Shown: piece by piece, positions 1-7,159 of the stretch | How positions within the stretch are numbered: the first letter of the stretch is position 1 | How the letters are laid out: each line of letters starts with the position of its first letter | NCBI GenBank assembly: GCA_034698045.1 | Contig: JAQGAU010000634.1 | Span: 1 to 25,421, forward strand | Origin: Paramacrobiotus richtersi | Lineage: Eukaryota > Tardigrada > Eutardigrada > Parachela > Macrobiotidae | Reading direction: 5' to 3' | Length of the DNA stretch: 25,421 nt | Notes under the pieces: model-generated | What the model saw: the letters and a program-made list of their open reading frames with translations, nothing else | Database searches by the model: none | Told to the model about the DNA's origin: nothing | Program-made: the position numbers and the translations under genes

Positions 1-13
1 GATCCAAATAACT

Positions 14-80
14 GCGGGGGGCGGACAAAAAGGCAATTCAGGTAGGGGGGGCGGACCGCCCCCCCTGTAATTCGCCCCTG
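14..80 (-). mobile_element. Probable end of a hAT-type DNA transposon
   Basis: Read on the minus strand from 80, the segment starts CAGGGGCG, the usual beginning of hAT-superfamily terminal inverted repeats. It then runs into G/C tracts, including a palindrome (44-54 pairs with 56-66 around base 55) and a second gggggcggac copy at 16-25. The 8 bases just outside, ATCGCTAG (81-88), have the length of a hAT target-site duplication. The other end would lie left of the window, so neither the paired TIR nor the duplication can be checked here. No transposase is visible. Confidence 0.45.
44..66. repeat. Perfect G/C palindrome, 11-bp arms
   Basis: Bases 44-54 and 56-66 are exact reverse complements around a single central base (55). 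The arms are a run of G followed by CGG, and its complement. Such subterminal palindromes are common in the ends of non-autonomous DNA transposons, which fits the neighbouring CAGGGGCG end. Confidence 0.8.
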
Positions 81-169
81 ATCGCTAGGACATGCTTTGA
101 ACCCGGCGAGACGACGCAGATGCTCCGGACCATAGAACATTGATGGCACGCGCCCGACAGTGGGTTTCA

Positions 170-823
170 TTATAGACGAAATGCGGAGCGCAGGGCATCG
201 TAATCGCTAGCGTGTTCGAGGAATGGACTCTGCAGCTGACTTTGAGATTCCTGCTTGTAAAGAACGAAGGGGCCGCCAGCAAGTTCGTATGGGCTTGCGA
301 TACAGTCTTTACATCCGGGACACATTTTACCGAGCAAGATCTGTGACCGCTTACAGAATGTGCGCATCGCTTCTTCAGCCTCCAGGGCCTGTGCAGCTGC
401 AATAATTCCCCATCGCTTCCTCCCGCAGTCAAAAAAGGAAAAGGAGAGAGACCTCAAGTCTTTACAGTGCCATGCCGAAGACGTGTAATTCTGACCATCG
501 TATTCAAAATGAGTCTTCAGTCCATCCCCCAGTGAACTGGTTGTAGGGTAGAGGCGATAGAGGAGGGAGGATGACTGCACCCAGTAGATATCTCCTAGCG
601 GCGATGGTGGAGAATTGTCTACTGGGAAGTACCCCACCTTATAGCACAACTCCTGCCCATCGTAGCCGATCTGATGAAAAAATACATCGTCACTTGACGC
701 TTCTGCTGGAAGATGTTTGAAGACACGAGCGGCATTCAGTACGGCTTGATTCTCAATAACGTCAGTCCAATCCTTACCGTTCACCAGGATTCTGTTGCGG
801 TCCATCGGTTCAATATGCCACAT
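170..823 (-). CDS. Intact 217-residue protein, family not recognised
   Basis: This is an uninterrupted frame with an in-frame TAG five codons before the ATG (minus reading), so the start at 823 is well bounded. I do not recognise the family. No signal peptide or membrane segment is visible. The middle (about residues 80-135) is rich in Tyr, Phe and Trp and looks like a folded globular domain. A CPGCKDC pair-of-cysteines motif lies near residue 168, followed by a Gly-Pro-Phe and Leu-Tyr segment and an acidic Leu/Phe-containing tail. A frame of this length is unlikely by chance at this base composition. It lies downstream of the Ser/Pro-rich frame on the same strand and near the presumed hAT end, so it could be cargo, an endogenous viral gene, or an intronless host gene. 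Confidence 0.6.
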   Translation of the reverse strand: MWHIEPMDRNRILVNGKDWTDVIENQAVLNAARVFKHLPAEASSDDVFFHQIGYDGQELCYKVGYFPVDNSPPSPLGDIYWVQSSSLLYRLYPTTSSLGDGLKTHFEYDGQNYTSSAWHCKDLRSLSFSFFDCGRKRWGIIAAAQALEAEEAMRTFCKRSQILLGKMCPGCKDCIASPYELAGGPFVLYKQESQSQLQSPFLEHASDYDALRSAFRL

Positions 824-1036
824 TTGGTTAGCCCTCTATGCTGCTGTTGTCTTGAAAAGCGGTAAGTACTTGTGACGGTTTAGCCGCTATCCTTCTCGCT
901 CTCATTGATCAGTCTATTCCGGCGATATGTGCCACGCAGGGAAGCCTGGAGACCCCTCTCATATTCCGGAATGTGGTCGTACCCTTTACAGACAGGGTGA
1001 TCACTTTTAAACTTCACTAGGACAGCTCAACAGTCT

Positions 1037-1459
1037 TCATGCTCGGCAAAACGTTTTGAGCGAATCAGTCGGCGAACGTTGCGGCATACCGAATAATCCT
1101 CTTCCAGTATCGGAACATGCTCGAGCTCCGCACTGAGAGAAGCGTTTGCCTTTGCAGGACGAAGATGCAGCTGTACGAGCCTTTCGAACGCGTAACGTCT
1201 TGGCACTGTAGGATGTGCGATGTTTCCGCCCCCTCGTGCCACGCTCCTGCTTCTTGCCGTTCGTGCTGTGCGAGCTATGATCGCTGGAAGTCTCCTCGAC
1301 ATCTGTAGGATTCGGTACGTCAGGCGAGGAGGAACGGGACGGTGAAGAAAATGACTGTGCTGCTGGCTGCGCGTCATCCACGTCCATGTCGTCCTTTTCG
1401 CGCGAACTGGCTGGTGATTGTGGCGATGCTATGGGTGCTGTGGGTGCGACCTCTTCCAT
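1037..1459 (-). CDS. Ser/Pro-rich acidic protein with basic, NLS-like middle
   Basis: The ATG at 1459 sits in an ideal Kozak context (ACCATGG), giving 140 residues. The first 70 or so residues are low-complexity Ser, Pro, Asp and Glu, including an acidic DDMDVDD stretch, and are probably disordered. A Lys/Arg-rich stretch follows (about residues 71-108, containing GKKQERGTRGRKHR), compatible with a nuclear-localisation or nucleic-acid-binding tail. No enzymatic motif is seen. The same frame stays open upstream of the ATG except for one TAG at 1523-1525, so the protein may be the C-terminal part of a longer, interrupted gene. It reads toward the 217-residue frame 214 bases away. Function unknown. 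Confidence 0.45.
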   Translation of the reverse strand: MEEVAPTAPIASPQSPASSREKDDMDVDDAQPAAQSFSSPSRSSSPDVPNPTDVEETSSDHSSHSTNGKKQERGTRGRKHRTSYSAKTLRVRKARTAASSSCKGKRFSQCGARACSDTGRGLFGMPQRSPTDSLKTFCRA

Positions 1460-1465
1460 GGTCAC

Positions 1466-1714
1466 TTCTAACGTGGGATTAGGATGGGGACCAGCACCAA
1501 CCTCTACTTGTGCTTCTTCAATCTAGGTTTCTTCTTCTTCAGACCGGAGAGAAGAGCTCGCAAGAGTCACCGCTTCTTCTCTGGCTGTCTGCTGAGGTTC
1601 TTGCAGCTCTGTGAAGCTTCGAACACCCGGGTGCATGTTTGGATCACCGGCGAAACACTGCAGGCGATCACTCGGCTGGAACTGAGGCAAACGACCCAGA
1701 TCGGCAGGAAGCAT
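1466..1714 (-). pseudogene. Upstream in-frame extension broken by one TAG
   Basis: This is in the same reading frame as the Ser/Pro-rich frame at 1037-1459. An ATG at 1714 opens 63 codons, then a TAG (1523-1525), then 19 more sense codons lead straight into the downstream protein. The segment is Glu/Ser/Gln-rich towards its end, similar in composition to the downstream part. That suggests one original gene of about 225 codons with a single nonsense change, or regulated readthrough. On the opposite strand a 187-codon frame (1484-2047) overlaps, so strand choice is not certain. Confidence 0.3.
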
Positions 1715-2047
1715 GATAATGTTTTCGATGGCCTAATCAGTCTGGACGTTGATCCCTGCTGGGTTTCGCGTCGCAGGTGTCGAGGACTGCCGTACAAGCC
1801 TGATGGCATCGTCTGTGAGGATGAAACAGAAGAATGGGTTTATCTATGTATCCAATATGTAAGTGTGCAAATCTTCCGGCTGGAGCAGGTAACCAAAAAC
1901 AGCAAAAAACATAACCATTACCAGGATAGAGCAGGTAATAGCGACTCCGACCAATCGGATACTTGGTCTGCGATAGCAAGGTTGTCCAGTCGGATCATCC
2001 TGTCTCTTTCAACGATAACTTGGACACAAAGTCCCCCTTGTACATAA
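1484..2047 (+). CDS. Opposite-strand 187-codon frame, doubtful
   Basis: A plus-strand frame of 187 codons starts with a short Leu/Phe-rich hydrophobic segment and becomes hydrophilic, with many charged and aromatic residues. No family is recognised. It overlaps several minus-strand frames (1466-2196), so at most one strand is likely to be coding here. Its length is near what chance alone could give once in a window this size. It is listed because it is the longest plus-strand frame, not because a motif supports it. Confidence 0.15.
   Translation: MGTSTNLYLCFFNLGFFFFRPERRARKSHRFFSGCLLRFLQLCEASNTRVHVWITGETLQAITRLELRQTTQIGRKHDNVFDGLISLDVDPCWVSRRRCRGLPYKPDGIVCEDETEEWVYLCIQYVSVQIFRLEQVTKNSKKHNHYQDRAGNSDSDQSDTWSAIARLSSRIILSLSTITWTQSPPCT
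1737..1979 (-). CDS. Small frame with hydrophobic centre, unknown
   Basis: This 80-codon frame lies in the tiled minus-strand series. The N-terminal third contains a hydrophobic stretch (YVFCCFWLPAPAG) flanked by basic residues, which might be one membrane-associated helix. His and Cys are enriched further on. No family is recognised. It overlaps the 92-codon frame (1918-2196) by 62 bases and ends 22 bases before the next frame, which could mean frameshifted pieces of one decayed gene rather than separate genes. Confidence 0.15.
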   Translation of the reverse strand: MLSQTKYPIGRSRYYLLYPGNGYVFCCFWLPAPAGRFAHLHIGYIDKPILLFHPHRRCHQACTAVLDTCDAKPSRDQRPD

Positions 2048-2196
2048 CATCTGCAAGCCAGCAAGTAGGCCAAGTTTTTCCTATTCACGCGTGCGGAGGT
2101 CTTTGTAACAGTGTGGATTTTCTTGCACCCTGTGCAGCGAAGGGTCATTTTCGCTATTTCGTTAGGCTGCCTTTTTTCGGATAATTCTGTGTACAC
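1918..2196 (-). CDS. Small Cys-pair protein, unknown
   Basis: This is a 92-codon frame. A CTGCKK Cys-x2-Cys pair is near residue 21, and an ACRC...C cluster follows about 26 residues later, suggesting a small zinc ribbon or knuckle between residues 18 and 60. The rest is a charged Val/Ile/Arg/Asp segment. I do not recognise the family. It belongs to the minus-strand series between 2864 and 1037. Chance frames of this length are expected in the window, so the cysteine pattern is the only argument. Confidence 0.25.
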   Translation of the reverse strand: MYTELSEKRQPNEIAKMTLRCTGCKKIHTVTKTSARVNRKNLAYLLACRCYVQGGLCVQVIVERDRMIRLDNLAIADQVSDWSESLLPALSW

Positions 2197-2228
2197 CCAA
2201 CAAGCAAATTCATCAAATCATCTCCACA

Positions 2229-2444
2229 TTAGCAAAAGCAACCACTCCTTTTTCTGATCGGCCGCACTTTATTACGTATATGGTAGGAAGCCCAGTCAGC
2301 ATTATGTTTCAAATATATGCTGTTCACGACTGCTCGCAACACATAGTTGCGCTTGGAAGAGTCCTGGTAATAAGCGTTGATTAAAAGCAAATTAGTTTCG
2401 CTGTGGATATTTCCCATTAGGACTTGAACGGCGTAAAAAGCCAT
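2229..2444 (-). CDS. Small 71-residue frame, unknown
   Basis: A short frame separated from its minus-strand neighbours by only 32-33 bases on each side. It has an Asn/Tyr/Ser-rich middle and an Arg/Lys-rich end finishing in a Cys-Phe-Cys. No motif is recognised. It is kept only because of its place in the head-to-tail series; on its own it would be considered chance. Confidence 0.12.
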   Translation of the reverse strand: MAFYAVQVLMGNIHSETNLLLINAYYQDSSKRNYVLRAVVNSIYLKHNADWASYHIRNKVRPIRKRSGCFC

Positions 2445-2477
2445 GACATGGGGGCACTAAAACTCTATTAAAACATT

Positions 2478-2864
2478 TTACGTAAGATTCTCCATACCAA
2501 CAGCGTCCGATGCAGCACAGAATGCATGAACTGTTCCACTTAGATGTTTTTCAGCTTCAGTTAATGCATGCCAAGGTGCCAAGTCTTTTTGCAAGTCATT
2601 CTCCTCTGGCGTCGAGAATGATGTCACAGCCTTCTTGTATAGCTGCCATGCTTCTTCATACTGTATTAAGTAAAGTACTGGATGCAGCACAAACCGCTTC
2701 CACGATGATTTCCATATCGTTTTATCCTGAGTATTTTTATCTGAGTTGCCAGTTATGGTCGATAATGTGTCTTTGCACATACTGGTACTTTTCTGTCTGT
2801 AAAATGATTCACGCGCAGCGCTTCCTGTTTTGCGCAGAACGTATATTAGGCATCGACCTAACAA
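2478..2864 (-). CDS. 128-residue mostly helical frame, unknown
   Basis: The second half (residues about 65-125) is rich in Ala, Glu, Leu and Lys and would form helices. A YEEAWQLYKKA segment resembles the first helix of a tetratricopeptide-type repeat, but I see no second clear unit. The N-terminus is basic and Ser/Thr-rich. The frame is the first of the tiled minus-strand series downstream of the BIR frame. Its length is close to the chance limit for this window, so coding status is uncertain. Confidence 0.22.
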   Translation of the reverse strand: MLGRCLIYVLRKTGSAARESFYRQKSTSMCKDTLSTITGNSDKNTQDKTIWKSSWKRFVLHPVLYLIQYEEAWQLYKKAVTSFSTPEENDLQKDLAPWHALTEAEKHLSGTVHAFCAASDAVGMENLT

Positions 2865-3244
2865 TTGTAAGAGCTGCAGTACGTTTACAGTAAGGACTGA
2901 GTTTTTGAGTTTATTAACTGTTAGGGATATAATTCACGTTTGTAGGCAGACATGTGCTTAGGCGTCATCAAGTGAACCACATCCGGTTTTCCAGTTTCCG
3001 TTTCAGTGCTATTTGGTATCTGGCTCTCGTCGCGAACCATTCAGCTCGGCTGGAACCGAATCCCTATCTGTTTCGATTTTTCATCACGTTCGCGCTATTG
3101 TAAGATGAGAACGCCAGTCCATGTCTCTTTAAGCCCATGTTAGCCTGTGGGATCTTCAGTATCTGGTATTTCACTCGCTTGCAGAATAATCGTGGCTTCG
3201 ATCATTACTGGCTTTTTCTGCTTGATAAACTGCCATAAACAACA

Positions 3245-3250
3245 ACTTAC
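3245..3250 (-). other. Candidate 5' splice donor after the BIR domain
   Basis: On the minus strand the BIR frame reads ...AATCG|GTAAGTTG. The GTAAGT hexamer is an optimal donor and contains the in-frame stop. I found no clearly better acceptor downstream; an AG at about 3175 would keep only about ten further codons open. Confidence 0.4.
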
Positions 3251-3543
3251 CGATTCCATCGAGCACGTGTCCAGCTGTCCGACTTTTCCCATGCATCAAG
3301 CACCTTACCGACAAAATCAGCGTCCACGGTCACATTCAGAGGACGACACAGAGGACGGTTAAGCGCATGATGAACATTAATATCTTCGAAAGGGGGCAAG
3401 TCTTCAATAACTAGCCCACAACAATAGCACGGGAAACGCGTGTCAAAAGTATAAAAAAATCCAGCGAGAGCAATGCCATAGGTTACTAGTCCGGGAGACT
3501 GCTTGCCATTAAAGGACTGCAAGCGCTGCATCAAACCGTGCAT
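3247..3543 (-). CDS. BIR-domain (inhibitor-of-apoptosis type) fragment or exon
   Basis: The 98-codon frame contains one nearly complete BIR domain. RLQSF at residues 7-11 matches the usual R-L-x-S/T-F start, and LAGFFY at 26-31 matches the A-G-F-x-Y core. The zinc ligands C39, C42, H59 and C66 have exactly the family spacing C-x2-C-x16-H-x6-C. BIR domains bind one zinc ion and, in IAP proteins, caspases or IAP-binding motifs; survivin-like members act in cell division. No RING is seen. The frame ends at a TAA that is itself inside a consensus splice donor GTAAGT (3250-3245), so this may be an exon. Metazoan genomes and several large DNA viruses of invertebrates carry BIR genes; which applies here cannot be decided. 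Confidence 0.7.
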   Translation of the reverse strand: MHGLMQRLQSFNGKQSPGLVTYGIALAGFFYTFDTRFPCYCCGLVIEDLPPFEDINVHHALNRPLCRPLNVTVDADFVGKVLDAWEKSDSWTRARWNR

Positions 3544-4018
3544 AGCTGCGCTATGTCTGGACTTCGTTTTCCGATAATTAGAAAATACAACTTTTAGATA
3601 ATTAAAAGAGGAATCGCTAAGTCACATGTCCTTACTAACAGCTCCTGAATAGCATTATAGTACTGAATTCTAAACCAAGTCTGCGATGTATGACCTGGTC
3701 ATCATTTCATAATTTAGCATGTTCGTTATGTACCACACAACATAGCAGACATGATACGCATGTTAAGTCTAATTTAGCATTCTTCGGAATGTCTACGTAT
3801 GCCAATTTGGAACAAGAATGAGACCAAGCATTTACGACAGCAGTTTCCGAAATGGATGACGATGGCGGTGGCCAGTGGCAGGATGTGTTTTTGCCCCCGA
3901 TCCAATATTCGACTATCCATTTGTTTTCTTTGGTCATTTTATAAGATTAATCACCGGTGACAAGTATCCAAGTTGAAGCAGTTCGCTTCTATTGGTACCT
4001 TAAGGTGTAACTGTTAGA
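3544..4018. other. No gene seen
   Basis: The interval holds only short frames of chance length (up to 76 codons, minus strand 3707-3937). The phrase taatttagcat occurs twice (3712-3722 and 3770-3780). Nothing else is supported. Confidence 0.5.
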
Positions 4019-4051
4019 CCTGCGTGTTAGAGTCCGAATCTAACATGCAGG
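4019..4051. repeat. Hairpin, 13-bp stem and 7-base loop
   Basis: Bases 4019-4031 pair with 4039-4051 with a single G/T mismatch and a loop of seven bases. It is followed within 40 bases by the first Ty3/gypsy RT remnant. It is not a tRNA: no acceptor stem, D-arm or A box fits around it. It could be a structured leader or a small transposon remnant. Confidence 0.5.
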
Positions 4052-4084
4052 CCAGTTAGCGACTATAGACTAATAAATAAACTA

Positions 4085-4417
4085 ACGAGAAATGATTCTT
4101 ATCCACTGCCAAATATTTCGGCACGCCTTGATCTGTTGAGAGGATCGGAAAATTATGTGACTTTTGACATGACAGGTGCCTTCTGACAGGTCCCGCTTGA
4201 CAAGACTAGGGAGGCAAAAAGTGCTTTTATTGCGAACCTTGGTTTATTTCAATTTAAAAGGACCGCACAAGGCCTGGGTAAAGCTCCGGCTACATTTCAA
4301 CGCCTTATAGAGACTGAAAACAGGATAATACCGTTGAATAAAACAGCAAAATGTGAAGAAAGATATGAGGCCACATGGAAAGGGCAACAAAGGAAAAAAT
4401 ATATACTGATTGCATAA
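4085..4417 (+). pseudogene. pol: Ty3/gypsy reverse transcriptase fragment (fingers/palm)
   Basis: The frame reads YPLPNIS, then VTFDMTGAF, a TGA stop (4184-4186), QVPLDKT, SAFIANLGLFQFKR, and APATFQRLIE. These match the consecutive RT landmarks of Ty3/gypsy elements: Y-P-L-P, the F-x-x-x-D-M/L catalytic motif A, Q-V-P/I, F-V-T-x-x-G-L-F-E-F, and G-L-x-N-A-P-A-T-F-Q-R. The first catalytic aspartate is present. Homology ends near 4320 before the Y-x-D-D box; the frame itself runs to 4417. One nonsense codon and the missing remainder make it a relic. Confidence 0.8.
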
Positions 4418-4489
4418 AAAAATGCTGCAAGGAAAACACCCAGATGAAGAGGTTAATCACGCAGATATTGGAGAAGTTAGCCAAATTAA

Positions 4490-4630
4490 ATCCCACGGAA
4501 AGTAGAGGATTTAACAGGGGAAAGTGACGAAGAAAATGTTGTTACAGAAACAACGCTTACAAGACCTGTAAGAAACCGAAAAAAGACAGAACGATACGGC
4601 TACGTTAATGCAGTGCGAATGGAGGATTAG
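4490..4630 (+). pseudogene. Possible retroelement polyprotein C-terminus
   Basis: This is a 46-codon open stretch ending in TAG. It is acidic first (EDLTGESDEEN), then basic with RPVRNRKKTERYGYV. Ty3/gypsy and copia integrases often end in similar Arg/Lys-Pro-Arg-Tyr-Gly-Tyr tails. It sits between two RT fragments on the same strand, so it may be the tail of a third element. The match is short and compositional. Confidence 0.3.
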
Positions 4631-4742
4631 GAATGTCGTGACGGACCCGGGCACCAACCAACACATCGCCAGCGTTAATAAGATTCCATCGCCTATTTAT
4701 TCAAGTCACTGTGTATTGCGGTTTGTTTATAACGCCTTCTAG

Positions 4743-5640
4743 GAGTATAGAGTCCTTCCATTTGGACTTAAGGATAGCCCCGCCAGATCTCTACGCACGA
4801 CTACGCCAGTCCTGGCTCGAATCTTGCGAGTTGCTGTTTTTGTTTGTGTTGATGATATCGTTACGGGTGGCAAAACATGGGAGTTGAACCTCGCCGCGCT
4901 CAAAATTATTCTGGAAAGATTGTTAAAATTCTACGGGGTTGCGTTCCAAGCCGGAAAACGGCAATTTTTAAAAGAGAGATTCGCGCGCTTGGTCCGAACG
5001 TGGAAGCAGACCCTGATACGACCAGAGCGGTCAACGAATTTTCAGTCCAACTTCTGTCACAGCTGTTAGGAGTTTCGTAGGACTATGCAGCTAACACGGG
5101 TGGTTCAATCAAAATTGAGAACAGTATGTAGTTGATCCTTTGCACCAGCTGGCGAAGAAAGAAGTCGTCTTCTCTTGAGTCGAATTACAGGAAGTTGTGT
5201 TTCCGACTTTAGAGACAGCGCTTTGGGACATTTCGATGTCTAGAGGGATCTTGAAATACATCGTGATGCTTCACGGTGTGCTATTAGTGCGGTGGTTGTC
5301 CAGCAGGACGAACATGACCAAGTACGTGTACAAGCGCATGTCAGTCAGCGCCCATCGGATCTGGTGAGTCCGAGGCGTTGCTACCGTCACAAATGGAAGA
5401 AAAGCTCTAGCAATTGCGTGAGCATGTGATAGTTTCGACATTTTTTCCCATGATGGTTAGTCAGAGTGGTAAGTGACCAGCATAGCCTCTGTTGGTTGCT
5501 GCCTATACACGCACCCAACAGTCGAGTGACATGATGGAGCCTGCGACTACAGGAATTCAATTAAAAATCGTGCGTAAAAGTGGGAAGGCCCACATGGGTG
5601 GTAACTGCCTGTCTCGCTTCCCTGTGGACATTCTGCTGAT
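4743..5640 (+). pseudogene. pol: Ty3/gypsy RT, RNase H and connection remnant
   Basis: Across at least three frames the order of a Ty3/gypsy pol is preserved. EYRVLPFGLKDSPA is followed by VFVCVDDIVTGGKTW, the RT catalytic motif C with Tyr replaced by Cys (aspartates at 4851-4856), and the KRQFLKE thumb side. Then come RSFVGLCS (G-L-x-x-Y region) and DPLHQLAKKEVVF. RNase H follows with LEIHRDAS (first catalytic Asp near 5265) and AVVVQQDEHD, and the connection ends with SGKAHMGGNCLSRFPVD (to about 5632). A TAG at 4740-4742 precedes it; further stops and frameshifts occur near 5090, 5110, 5175 and 5560. It cannot be active. Confidence 0.85.
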
Positions 5641-6145
5641 TGCAAGCCTGCTGGTCCAGCCGGGTATGCGGAGGTTGGAGTGCGCATGCTGGACCTAGCT
5701 GCAGGATCGTCGAGAAGGAACAGTAAATCAGTAATCGTGTTAGTCTCTGTTCAAAGGCTTAACAGAGCAAGCACGAGGCTCACTGACACCGCCAAGACAC
5801 ACACAATCCTGGCAGAAACACCGTCAAGCACTCTCAGAGCTTCAAATAAGTATACGGATATTGGAATACTTAGCAGATGCGTTTCAGGTATACACCTCAA
5901 GCGATCGACGTATGCGACATTTTTAGCTTCCAGCCTTTCCCGCATACTTAATTTGTATTTGCGTCACAACATGAAATTCATGATCGCGATTTTTCATGGT
6001 TCATACATTCAAGTCTAAGGAAAAGATCATAGTCATGTCTCCCCAGTTCGAATGGGTTAGTGGACGTCTGTAATTGAACCTTTGTTGCTGTTAACTGGGG
6101 CATTAAGATTACCTAAACGGTTCACATATTACCTAATTATTTGTA
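5641..6145 (+). other. Decayed linker between RNase H and integrase
   Basis: By position this is the RNase H to integrase spacer of the same Ty3/gypsy remnant. A 112-codon frame (5680-6018) is present but has no motif I recognise and is of chance length. Confidence 0.4.
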
Positions 6146-6226
6146 CGGTTTTCAGCAGAATTTGTCCGAAAACACTGTATCGCTTGTCGGTTTCATAAGG
6201 CCCTGAAATCGGGAAAGAAGTGTGGA
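6146..6226 (+). pseudogene. pol: Ty3/gypsy integrase zinc-finger remnant
   Basis: A 27-codon stretch reads FVRKHCIACRFHKALKSGKK. It matches the second half of the integrase H2C2 zinc finger, where V-x-x-C-x-x-C-x-x-x-K follows the two histidines; cysteines are at 6176-6178 and 6185-6187. Spacing from the RNase H remnant (about 500 bases) is right for the same element as 4743-5640. No DDE core can be followed beyond it. Confidence 0.65.
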
Positions 6227-6359
6227 CTATGCATATTTTCGTGAGAATATAGCCGGAAGAAGGTCAGGATAACCTGTTTTATACGTCAGGTTGCTATATA
6301 GCAATACGTGCAGATTACATCAATACATCGGCTAAACAGAGTTCGCTGTTAAGGGCAAC

Positions 6360-6629
6360 TATCCTATGTCGACACTTGTTCAAACGCCATTGAAATAACA
6401 TCCGTTTTGACGCGCAAAGCGCTATCGGTGGGTATAAAAGGAATCTGCCATTGCCGATAGTTTGAGCCGATATCCAGTCGAACCACCACCAGAATAGGTG
6501 TCGGTCCCTGATCCTGTATCGTTTTATCCCGTGGCACAAGTGCCACGTGTACGAGAAGCAGTTGTTCCCGTTCCACATTTATGTTTGCATTCTGAGCCAA
6601 AGTGGTTTCAGGCCGTCCGTGTTCGATAG
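6360..6629 (+). pseudogene. pol: Second Ty3/gypsy RNase H tail and spacer
   Basis: The frame from 6447 reads AIADSLSRYPVEPPPE, a TAG (6495-6497), then 43 further codons, Pro/Val-rich, to a TAG at 6627. A-D-A-L-S-R-x-P is the hallmark at the end of the Ty3/gypsy RNase H connection. The bases 6450-6496 closely match 19304-19350, so both come from one element family, distinct from the CLSRFPVD copy at 5600. Upstream (6360-6446) the frame is scrambled. Confidence 0.65.
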
Positions 6630-7018
6630 GACGTTTTTGTGTTCGCTGTTTTGGTTGCTACAGTATATGTCGCGTCAACAAGTCGCGAACGACCCCGAGT
6701 GGCACATGTTCTTTAGTCTAATAGGCAGAACCACCACACTGGTACAGATTTCGAAATAGCACAGGTATAAACCGGATTCTCCCTATTTCTAAGTCTAATC
6801 GGTAATTATAAATACTGTTGATTTAGCTAACAATAGAACAAAGCTTGGGAAAATTCCGGACCTAGCGACCTAATGGCATGTAAGCCTTATACAAACGAAT
6901 TCTTTCAACAGCGGGAAACATCAGTTGCTATTTGCTCCATTTTATAACCACCAGTTGCCGTTACGGATCGTCAGTTTAGGTGTTTGGAACTGTGACCTCA
7001 AGTTTTTTCGAATGTTAG
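6630..7018. other. No gene seen
   Basis: Only short chance frames on both strands. A further piece of the preceding retroelement may extend into it but cannot be followed. Confidence 0.4.
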
Positions 7019-7159
7019 CCAGTTTTTTTGGGTGTTTTTAACCACGGTGTGCCCCAAGCTATGGTGACTCCCATGTCACGTTATGACGTAGTTGCAGGTT
7101 TGCTCCTATGGTATCTGCGTCACACGAAAGATGAACTGGCAGAGCAAATGATTGAGTAA
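7019..7159 (+). pseudogene. Possible transposase helix-turn-helix fragment (DDE_Tnp_4 / Harbinger-like)
   Basis: A 46-codon open stretch ends at TAA 7157. Its last 25 residues (RYDVVAGLLLWYLRHTKDEL then AEQM) resemble the helix-turn-helix that precedes DDE domains of IS5/Harbinger/ISL2EU-type transposases. In those, a Leu-rich helix L-L-x-x-L-x-x-L-R-H/x is followed by x-x-x-L-A-x-x-F/M. The sequence breaks right where the recognition helix should follow. No DDE core is found downstream. Confidence 0.3.

Noticed and set aside
4019-4051. Rho-independent terminator
   Set aside because: The stem lacks a following T run and the window is eukaryotic.
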